From Euperipatoides rowelli (taxonomy: Eukaryota > Onychophora > Udeonychophora > Euonychophora > Peripatopsidae): a DNA stretch of 14,292 nucleotides. Position 1 is the stretch's first letter. Each line of letters begins with the position of its first letter. The position numbers and the translations under genes are program-made. The stretch lies in NCBI GenBank assembly GCA_003024985.2, contig PXIH01S0006114.1. One strand, written 5' to 3'. The notes beneath the pieces are model-generated. The model was not told the DNA's origin, did not search any database, and saw only the letters and a program-made list of their open reading frames with translations. Positions 8,100 to 14,292 of this stretch are shown here, one piece after another.

Positions 8100-8606
8100 T
8101 TTTGCTTAGATGTATGGTATTTACAATGTTTTATATGTAAAACAAGAATAACTCTATTTGAAATTCATTAAGAAATTATGTCTTTATTATTGTTAAGACT
8201 GTTGAATCTTCCTTTTAAGTTTTAAAGAGAATTGAATTTTATGCTAAATATTTGCTTTGACATGTACATTTGTTATATCTTTGTCAGCATTTAGTGTATT
8301 TAGTCCTTTTAAATTGTACACAATAGCTCCTCTTGAAAACTTGCTGCTCATTTTATTTTTGCTGCCTTGATTATTTGGTGATCTAATATTCTGGTATTAA
8401 TTAAATTAAGGAAGAAAAATCTATTGGCACCCACTCAAAAGGTTTTTAAGTTTAACAATCATTATGAATTGTGGCAGGAAATTTTATATATAGTTTTTTT
8501 TATATATTCCAAGAATTGTTGAAGAAATTTGAATGTAGATCACTGGTTAATCAATCTTATCAGTCTAAAATAATTGCCCCAAGATTTTATTTTTATTATG
8601 AATAAA
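8100..8606 (+). other. 3' UTR region of the FEM1B-like gene with candidate poly(A) signals
   Basis: AT-rich, non-coding sequence follows the TAA at 8097-8099. Candidate polyadenylation hexamers are ATTAAA at 8400-8405 and AATAAA at 8601-8606; the second is the canonical form. No poly-A tail is fixed in the genome directly after the gene, which argues against a young processed retrocopy. The true 3' end needs transcript data. Confidence 0.45.
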
Positions 8607-9700
8607 GGAAACCAAATAATTGATTATCTACTTCAGTTACTGCTGGTGCTCTTTTTAATGCTACTACAAACCAAACAAATTGTTGATTTTTTGGCTGTCA
8701 TTTAACATAACCTTATATAATTGTACATCTCCATTTGCAGTTCAGTTTCAAAGTTGACTTCCTGAAAATTCCTGTTCCATTAAATTCTTCATGCCTCATT
8801 CTCCATAGCCTATTTACCATATTCTTTGTCTATTATTAGACTCTTTCTTAATCTTCACATCAACACACTTGGAACTGTCTTCTTTAAAAATGTTTTTATA
8901 GTGATGTGATACTTGTATAACTAGTACTATATCATAAATTTGGTACCTGTTATGTTTAAATGGCACCAAATATGCATCACGTGTTTTGTCAATTAGCAAG
9001 ATTCACTAATAAATTGAATTGATTACAAGTTTTCATTTCTATAAATTTAAAAAATTAAATTTTAATAGCTTGAGACAAATGGGGATCCTATCTGCATTAT
9101 AATTTATAAATTATTGTTAAACGTATTGTTAATGAATATATAATTTATTTTTGATTTTTAATTCTTGAAATGCTATTTTTTTTTAATGTTTTATACCGGT
9201 AATTGGAATTTTTTTTAAGCATTAAGATATCGGAACATTGGATTATGTGGTCAGTCATGGTAGTCTATGTTTACACATCTTCACATTCCCATAGCTTTAT
9301 GAGCCTAAAAATTATTGTAGTAATGGCTAGTAAATGTAATAAACAAATGACAGTTTCAGCCTCAACGTCCTGTCATGTCATCTGTGGAGAAAGAAGACCG
9401 TTGACTGAAAGAAACAAACCCATCAACAGTATTGAGCCATTCCATGGATATGTCAACATTAGCATTTTTTAAAATCATTAGAAAATTGAAATGTTATATA
9501 GCCTACCAATGAAAAGGTAATTTATGAATTTGCAACTCATTTTCAAAATGGCCAAGCTATTGAGCTTGTTTACACTGGGTAGACTGGCATATCAGGATTT
9601 GTTTTCTATAAACTGTTATAAAACGTGCTTTATTTTTATTTAATGGTAAAATCCCATATATTTCTATTCTGAAAGCTGAAGCATTCCTGTATATTTGCTA
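8607..9700. other. AT-rich intergenic DNA, no clear gene
   Basis: No conserved protein is recognisable on either strand. The stretch at about 9320-9470 is less AT-rich and open on the plus strand from an ATG at 9324, giving a short unrecognised peptide of about 49 residues. It could be a remnant of coding DNA, but there is no supporting motif. ACCGGT occurs within TATACCGGTAATT near 9192. Confidence 0.35.
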
Positions 9701-9760
9701 ATTAGTGGTACAGCTACAAATATATGTGGTGCTTGAGCCTACGGAAAAGTTAATTTCAAT

Positions 9761-9924
9761 GTTACGTTAGTCACAAAATTGACAATTTATTGATAGACGA
9801 AATAAAAATATTTTTTGTTATACATGTCTATAAATCATACAAATAATTTTAGAATTTTTCCATTGACTTACTGTGACTAACATAACATACTTTGTGACCA
9901 ACATAACTATGTTACATTAGTCAC
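9761..9924. repeat. Four copies of a 14-bp GTTAYRTTRGTCAC motif in both orientations
   Basis: GTTACGTTAGTCAC (9761-9774) and GTTACATTAGTCAC (9911-9924) are on the plus strand. GTGACTAACATAAC (9873-9886) and GTGACCAACATAAC (9894-9907) are the same motif inverted. The last two form an imperfect hairpin (11 of 14 pairs). Related words recur at 10969-10981 (TTTACATTGGTCA) and 11133-11144. The cluster sits directly in front of and overlaps the decayed coding region beginning about 9907, so it may be a subterminal repeat array of that element. Confidence 0.6.
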
Positions 9925-10653
9925 ACAATTTTATTCTGGCTACTTGCTTCAGCAGAGACTTACTCGTCTTTGTATTTTTTGGAATCGTATGGCAATGGTC
10001 ATCATGATGGAGTTGGAGCAGTTTTGAAACGTGTGTGGAAGAAAGTCCTACAAGGGCAAATCTTAAGAAAGAGGAGTTCTTTAGAGAGAGAAAATCAGAT
10101 TACTTAAAGATAAAGTGTCTTTACGTTTCCTCAGATTTAAAAAAAAAGAGGATAGAAAGTTAGAAACCATCGATGCAGTTTTGACATCATGAAACCATAG
10201 ATGGAATTCAGTCTTGCCAGACTGTCTTTAAAGAACAGTATATTAGATTGCATTAAATTATTCAATAAGACAAAAGATATGGGGACCGGACATTTTTCTC
10301 ACTGAAACAAGCCAGAAGATATAGAGAATGATAACTTGATGCCTCAAAACAATGTGCTTCAGTTGCCATAGTTAGGAGGGTTAAAGACATTGAAATGAAA
10401 AAATACTATGACTACAGATGGTATAGTGGGTTGTTACTTCACCTGTTGTGGTAGAAGATACACTCAAATTTAAATTCCTAAAAGAAACTGGAAATTTTAG
10501 GTTTCTATGGCCAAAACATAATGATTTCTGTTCTGGGTTCCCATTCCTCTTAAAAGTAATCTGTCCTTCATTGTAAACCCAGATGACTTCAAGGAAATTT
10601 CATCAATATACAAGCAACTGAACAGTTATCTTGAAAAGTTGATCCACTATTAA
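9907..10653 (+). pseudogene. Decayed transposon-type protein gene, family uncertain
   Basis: A frame open from about 9907 to a TAA at 10105-10107 contains LYFLESYGNGHHDGVGAVLK followed by RVWKKVLQGQ. A motif of the form ES.G.G..DGVGA.LKR recurs, as I remember it, in uncharacterised transposon-associated proteins of many invertebrates; I could not verify this. After broken sequence, the same frame is open again at 10561-10653 with VNPDDFKEISSIYKQLNSYL and a stop. The middle (10110-10560) is interrupted in all frames but keeps protein-like snatches such as LKETGNFRFLWPKHNDF in another frame. This is clearly non-functional. Flanking 14-bp repeats suggest it belongs to one mobile element. Confidence 0.45.
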
Positions 10654-11307
10654 AGATCTTGATTAGTAAAACCATTAAAATACACACATTTTCTTATGTC
10701 AAAATAGTGAAGTGTAACTACCTATGCTATGAAATATCCAGTAGGCCCTATATAGATTTTATTCTTTGAAGAAAATTAACAATTATGTTGATCATAATGT
10801 GGATTTACATAATTTGTTTTTGATTGTAAATTATTGAAATATTTTAGACCATTTTTATTATAAAATATTAAACTGTAGGCTACTATGACACAAAATCAAA
10901 AACATTTATTAATAAATTTCAGATCAATAAACATGGTTTTGATTTTAAATATTCAGGTTGCCAAAATTTTACATTGGTCACAGAACAAAAACGTATTAAA
11001 AAACATTATATAAAAAATTTACACATTTCTTAGCTTGAAGGGTACATATCTTGGTTATTTTTATTGAAATTTCTACATTGTATAGGCTACATTATTTATA
11101 GGCTGCTAAATAATTATAAAATTAGATCCAACGGTTACGGTCACAATGGAATTGCTATTGCCCTTTTACGGTAACATAGCATTTTAGCATGGTATTCCTG
11201 TGATGTTTACATTGTCATGCCAAATGAAATTGACCAGTTGTCAGCAAATTTTGTAATTTAATATATATACACTTGTTTAACTTATCAAACTGAAGGATGT
11301 ACTGTAT
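10654..11307. other. AT-rich DNA, no gene seen
   Basis: No coding or structural RNA is recognisable. It carries the TAGGCTA heptamer at 10876 and 11082, and two further relatives of the GTTAC..GTCAC motif (10969, 11133), so it may still be part of the decayed element to its left. Confidence 0.35.
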
Positions 11308-11964
11308 TTAAAGGTCAAATGTAATGGATTTTTTTTATTGATTTTCAAAGATAAGATAATAGGCTACTAAAAAAAAAATTCCACTGGAAAAAAATAATTT
11401 AAAATGCATAAAAAAAAGTTATTTAAAGATAAAATTAAGTCTATTCCTATCCTGTCTGAGATTAAAATTGAAGCTTTACATATTTTTGGTTTGAGATTAA
11501 TTGAATGCGAAATTCTTTCTACAGCTGTTTTCTTTGTAATGATTTAATATGTAAATAGAGGTATGTTCAACTTGTATTAAGGTCATTTTGATTTTTTTTT
11601 TAAAAAATTGGACCATAATAGCACAAAGGATGAATTTGATTGATTTTTTACAAGTATTTAAACATTTAGTCCATAGGATTTCCAGTTTTAAGCTAACAAA
11701 GATAGCAAATATTCTATAATAGTTAAGTATAGCAAGCTGTATTCATCTCTGAACAATGACATCACAAAATATCTCCCCGGGTGTATACAGTGAGTGGACA
11801 ATGTTGTTTTAAGGGGGAGGAGCTAAAGACAATTATTTTAAAAATTGAACTTTTTTTTATTTATTTATTTATTTTTTTTCTGGTGGATATTTTCTTTTAG
11901 TAAAAAATCTTTGAAAATCAATAATAATAAAAAATTAAAGAAATCTGTTACATTTGACCTTTAA
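11308..11964. mobile_element. TTAA-flanked non-autonomous DNA transposon with long TIRs (Kolobok/piggyBac type)
   Basis: The element spans 11312-11960 (649 bp). It starts AGGTCAAATGTAA and ends with the exact complement TTACATTTGACCT, flanked by TTAA on both sides (11308-11311, 11961-11964). The arms extend imperfectly about 80 bases inward: TTGATTTTCAAAGAT at 11338-11352 pairs exactly with 11907-11921, and CCACTGGAAAAAAA pairs with CCACCAGAAAAAAA on the opposite strand. A TTAA duplication is typical of piggyBac and Kolobok; TIRs beginning AGG rather than CCY favour Kolobok. There is no transposase frame, so it is a MITE moved by a transposase supplied from elsewhere. An (ATTT)n stretch at 11855-11875 lies in the right arm. 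Confidence 0.85.
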
Positions 11965-12335
11965 GCTCTGTTTTTACTGTATTAGGGTAGGGTGTGCACT
12001 GTGTTGGATTAGTTCCAGTAAAAATTGAAACTCATTCTATTTTGAAAAAATAGGAACTAATTACTGTCCATAGTTCCTGTTTTAAAAAAGGAACTAGTTC
12101 CAGTTTCAAATACTTTTTTCATTCCTTACAAGCCAAAGAATATAGACAAACAAAAAATGATTCTATTTTTTTATTATATTAGTGCATAACTTAGCCTAGA
12201 AGTCGTCTTTTTTTATTGAACATGCATTTACTGACTATGTACAGTATATAAAGTAGATACTGTGTGTGTGTGTTTATACATGTATATAAATATATATAAG
12301 TAGGTATATATTGCAGTTCTGGCCCACATCCGGGC
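11965..12335. repeat. TAGTTCC repeats and microsatellite DNA
   Basis: TAGTTCC words occur near 12010 and 12070, inverted near 12052 (TAGGAACTAA), and in the perfect palindrome GGAACTAGTTCC at 12090-12101. Two sites share the extension TAGTTCCAGT(N)AAA-like sequence, so this is probably the end of a decayed element beginning near CACTGTGTTGGATTAG (11997). A (TG)6 tract lies at 12261-12272 next to TA-rich DNA. GGCCC-ACATCC-GGGCC near 12322 forms a small stem. No gene is seen. Confidence 0.5.
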
Positions 12336-12835
12336 CAAAGGTCACTTCCTGTTTAGACAAAATTTAAGATGGCTGACTTCCGGTTCCTGTTTTTTTATAT
12401 GTATTATAGGAAATATGCCCACCTATAATGCATTGCAAAATTTAAGATGGCCGACTTCCGGTTCTGGGTTCTAAAACCGGAAGTGATATAATCCAAGATG
12501 GCCGAATTCCGTTTTTTAGTGATTTAGGTTCTAAAACAGGAAGTGATGTAATTCATGATGGCCGACTGCCAGTTCCTGTTTTGTCTTAGGTTCTAGAACA
12601 CATTACCCGTAATGCAAAATCTAAGATGGTGGACTAGAAGTCCACAATTTTTTTTTTAATTTATTCAAAATGTCAGACCAAAAGTTGCCATCTTGGAAAA
12701 AATTTTCTTTTACAATTTTATAATTTTTATAATATATTCAAAATGGTGGACAATATGGTGGCTATTACTCTAAAGTACTTGAAAGATGGAGTTTGAAGTC
12801 CTATCTAATTTACATACCGGAAGTAGTGTTAGGAT
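12336..12835. repeat. Cluster of AAGATGG / ACCGGAAGT repeat units
   Basis: Five degenerate units carrying (A)AGATGG(C/T)(C/G/T)GAC begin at about 12366, 12444, 12495, 12555 and 12623, irregularly spaced by 51-78 bases. Several are followed by ACTTCCGGT (12376-12384, 12454-12462) or contain ACCGGAAGT (12476-12484; also 12816-12824). AACAGGAAGTGATGT at 12535-12549 repeats exactly at 159-173. AATGCATTGCAAAA at 12427 also matches the left repeat block. The words match the YY1 core (AAGATGG) and ETS core (CCGGAAGT), which is an inference from motif knowledge. Further AAAATGGTGGACAATATGGTGG words lie at 12738-12760. Dispersed repeat, family not named. Confidence 0.65.
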
Positions 12836-12840
12836 AAGTT

Positions 12841-13260
12841 GACAAGAGGGTGTTAAGATCAAAGACAGGCAAGAAAGGCATGGACCGCTAAGCTCCGGAT
12901 GATGTTGCATGTGTTTCAATCCGACCCTACCATAGAAAAGCCCCATGGAATAATGCTAAGTCACTATCACCTCAAGAACCTTTGAGAGTATATTCTAACA
13001 TCCGAGCCATCAACTTTACACCAACTCCTGTCAACGTTACACCAACTGCTGTGAATGTTATACCAAATGCTGCAGTGGTCAAGGCCTTCAACACCATACT
13101 ACCACCCGGCACCATGAACGATATGCTAGCCGGGGAGAAGTATACCTTATTGAGCCAGGAGATAGGTGGGCTACTAGGGAAATTGATGCGGGGGAAGCCA
13201 TTAGAACTCATCAACACTATCAGCCGGGGAGATGGAGAGCATCACCAGCCAAGAGATTGA
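12841..13260 (+). CDS. Unrecognised protein segment with in-frame 21-bp repeats
   Basis: I do not recognise this protein. The frame is open from 12892 (after a TAA at 12889-12891) to the stop at 13258-13260, with no ATG until well inside the frame. An upstream in-frame piece (12838-12888) ends at that TAA, so the 5' part is probably broken, spliced or uses another start. Composition is clearly less AT-rich than the flanks and codons look protein-like. Three tandem 21-bp units (13018-13080) encode TPTPVNV, TPTAVNV and IPNAAVV. A glycine/leucine stretch (SQEIGGLLGKLMRGKPLELI) follows. The last 29 bases overlap the next frame, shifted by +1, which could be compact coding or a decay frameshift. 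Neighbouring segments suggest one larger element. Confidence 0.5.
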
Positions 13261-13552
13261 CAGTCTGCTCCTAACCCTCATGCAGACTGAGATAGCCGAT
13301 CTTGAGCAGCAGATTACCATACAATATGATGTAGTTATCGCCACCACCGATAAATATAAGCTGGAGAAGGAATTAAATGCCAAGAAAAAAGAACTCAGTA
13401 TGTATAAAAAATGTTTTCTAAGTGTTTTTGTTTTATTATATCTTTTATATTCAATATTTATTTATTTTCTAAGTGTTTTTATTTTATGTTTTATATTCAA
13501 TATTTTTTTTTTATTTATTTTAGAAAATGTCACTTTTCAAATCACCTTTTGA
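13232..13552 (+). CDS. Unrecognised coiled-coil-like protein segment
   Basis: It starts at an ATG inside the end of the previous segment (29-base overlap). Residues 1-55 are helical and heptad-like, as in EIDSLLLTLMQTEIADLEQQ and later KLEKELNAKKKEL, suggesting a short coiled coil. After about codon 56 the frame enters very AT-rich DNA (from 13398) with a two-copy 51-bp repeat. The hydrophobic residues encoded there are probably not real protein: GTATGT at 13398-13403 and TTATTTTAG ending at 13523 look like intron borders. The likely coding part is therefore 13232-13397. Function unknown; relation to the upstream segment (fusion through a shift, or separate gene) cannot be decided. Confidence 0.45.
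   Translation: MESITSQEIDSLLLTLMQTEIADLEQQITIQYDVVIATTDKYKLEKELNAKKKELSMYKKCFLSVFVLLYLLYSIFIYFLSVFILCFIFNIFFLFILENVTFQITF
13398..13523 (+). other. Possible short AT-rich intron containing a 51-bp tandem repeat
   Basis: The 126-base segment begins GTATGT and ends in a pyrimidine-rich run plus ATTTTAG. It is far more AT-rich than the protein-like DNA on both sides. Two copies of TTTTCTAAGTGTTTTT with similar downstream sequence start at 13414 and 13465 (period 51). Against the intron reading, splicing at these exact borders continues the upstream frame for only nine codons before a TGA; entry into the following MSLFKSPF frame would need a different phase or an indel. Confidence 0.4.
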
Positions 13553-13603
13553 AGTCATTACCATTGATGACGATGATTCAACATCACCAGTCAAAGTACT
13601 TTA
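13527..13603 (+). CDS. Short acidic segment with a possible SUMO-interaction motif
   Basis: An ATG directly after the intron-like TAG opens a 25-codon frame beginning MSLFKSPFEVITIDDDDSTS, ending in a TAG at 13601-13603. VITI followed by four Asp and Ser/Thr residues has the form of a SUMO-interacting motif (hydrophobic core plus acidic tail). Coding resemblance continues in another frame from about 13570, so this is probably the start of a longer, frame-broken protein and not a complete peptide. Family not recognised. Confidence 0.4.
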
Positions 13604-13896
13604 GGTGTGGCTATCACGGGTGTAGTGACTGTGACCCTGAGCATGATGATGGCTTCGTCCAAAGGATGCCGGACATTTATGATTTTGACCTTACCATATT
13701 ACCCATACTGGATTTCTCTACCATACTACCATCACTGGACTCTATTCCCCACCCTGGATTCTATCTGAACACCACTACTTACATCAACACCGATGATTAC
13801 ACAACCGACCCCACAGACACCATCCACCCAGGAGGAATTACCATCAACCACCGAGAACCAACCTATCCCCCTGGTTACTATCCCCGCCTCAGATGA
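13570..13896 (+). pseudogene. Unrecognised Cys/His and Asp-rich protein segment, likely frame-broken
   Basis: The frame from ATG 13570 gives a cluster of potential metal ligands, YFRCGYHGCSDCDPEH, then Asp/Ile/Leu-rich sequence. A 27-bp tandem pair (starting 13692 and 13719) encodes TILPILDFS and TILPSLDSI, which supports this frame being real to about 13745. From about 13770 to 13914 the +1 frame looks better: Pro/Thr/Gln-rich, containing PSTTENQPIPLV and PASDEEGLPL before a TAA. So one protein appears to cross between frames through indels. No known family is recognised; viral, retroelement or host origin are all open. Confidence 0.4.
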
Positions 13897-13914
13897 AGAA
13901 GGCTTACCTCTTTA

Positions 13915-14167
13915 AAGCGTTTTGATTGGTGTTGTGATGAACCTCAGATTGAGGGGACATTTCTTCAATCACTTCCTTTCAAACCAGTTAGGTCACCCCA
14001 AACTGTATAATGCATACCATGGCATTACAACACCGATCAAAAGACAAAAAATATTTATTCCACTCATGAAGAGGAAGAAAAAATGTGTAAAACCTAATAT
14101 AAAATATACAGAGCCATCAAACCCAAACCATAAACTAAATCATCCACATCACCAACCAATCATTTAA
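13915..14167 (+). pseudogene. Continuation of the unrecognised element: basic C-terminal segment
   Basis: Two frames alternate. The frame starting TTTGATTGG at 13921 encodes FDWCCDEPQIEGTFLQSLPF and stops at about 14008. The next frame then looks protein-like with YNAYHGITTPIKRQ and the basic run MKRKKKC (near 14068), a possible nuclear localisation signal, ending at a TAA at 14165-14167. The alternation supports a decaying gene. It is the downstream end of the cluster that starts at 12841; the sequence after 14167 returns to AT-rich DNA. Confidence 0.35.
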
Positions 14168-14292
14168 CCCATTAAGTGTAAATGGCGATTAAAATCCCAC
14201 TTTTCAGTATCATAAAATGGTAAATTGCAAAAATCATAAGTATTTTAATAATTATACAAACAATATTAACTTCAGACATGCATAAATTATCT
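14168..14292 (+). other. AT-rich tail of window, nothing seen
   Basis: Short non-coding stretch to the window edge, without a recognisable repeat or gene. Whether the neighbouring element has a terminal structure beyond 14292 cannot be seen. Confidence 0.5.

Noticed and set aside
8601-8606. Evidence for a recent processed retrocopy of FEM1B
   Set aside because: No poly-A tract follows the signal and no flanking direct repeats were found, so intronlessness alone does not prove retrocopying.
9203-9472. Plus-strand 89-codon frame
   Set aside because: It begins at TTG, has no recognisable motif and no neighbouring exon signals; kept only as a note in the intergenic entry.
12972-13217. Minus-strand open frame of 81 codons
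   Set aside because: It is antisense to the plus-strand segment whose 21-bp repeats read sensibly in the plus frame; it shows no motif of its own.
13411-13530. Membrane segment encoded by the Phe/Ile/Leu-rich frame
   Set aside because: Hydrophobic residues come from a T-rich, tandemly repeated tract with intron-like borders; similar hydrophobic translations arise in more than one frame.
1-14292. CRISPR array, tRNA or rRNA genes
   Set aside because: No regularly spaced identical repeats with unique spacers, and no cloverleaf or rRNA core sequence was recognised; the tandem repeats present are minisatellite-like.

Overview
This is eukaryotic, almost certainly animal DNA. It is strongly AT-rich, gene-poor, full of decayed transposable elements, and has no bacterial-type gene packing. 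The one clear host gene is a full-length FEM1B-type gene (CRL2 substrate receptor with ankyrin repeats). The transposon types (a non-LTR retrotransposon with a 'xDD' polymerase box, a CAGTGG-ended hAT element, a TTAA-flanked MITE with AGGTCAAATG ends, and AAGATGG/CCGGAAGT repeats) are of a kind common in aquatic invertebrates. I cannot name the species.

Layout. 1-1100: degenerate repeats, including a 42-bp tandem unit, a 268-bp-spaced direct repeat and a Tigger/pogo-like end. 1100-1960: AT-rich DNA with no recognisable gene. 1970-4560, minus strand: a decayed non-LTR retrotransposon reverse transcriptase, split by a 1338-bp non-autonomous hAT element (2256-3593). The hAT has a perfect 14-bp terminal inverted repeat and a perfect 8-bp target duplication; ignoring the insert and one TSD copy, the RT homology continues across the join. 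4874-5116: a 243-bp MITE with 13-bp TIRs and 6-bp target duplications. 5179-5316: a G/C-homopolymer transposon fragment. 6141-8099: the FEM1B-like gene, coding sequence without introns, followed by an AT-rich 3' UTR region with candidate poly(A) signals. 9700-10650: a decayed transposon-type coding region behind a cluster of four 14-bp motif copies. 11312-11960: a TTAA-flanked, long-TIR non-autonomous DNA transposon. 12000-12830: TAGTTCC repeats, then a cluster of AAGATGG/ACCGGAAGT repeats. 12841-14167: an unrecognised group of short, partly overlapping and frame-broken coding segments with higher GC, in-frame minisatellites, a coiled-coil-like segment, a possible SUMO-interaction motif and a Cys/His cluster.

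Only the FEM1B-like gene looks like a working host gene. The rest is mobile-element history, apart from the 12.84-14.17 kb cluster. That cluster is the most promising unknown: compositionally distinct, protein-like, unassigned to any family, and reaching nearly to the window edge. Family assignments rest on motif recognition by eye; no database search was possible.
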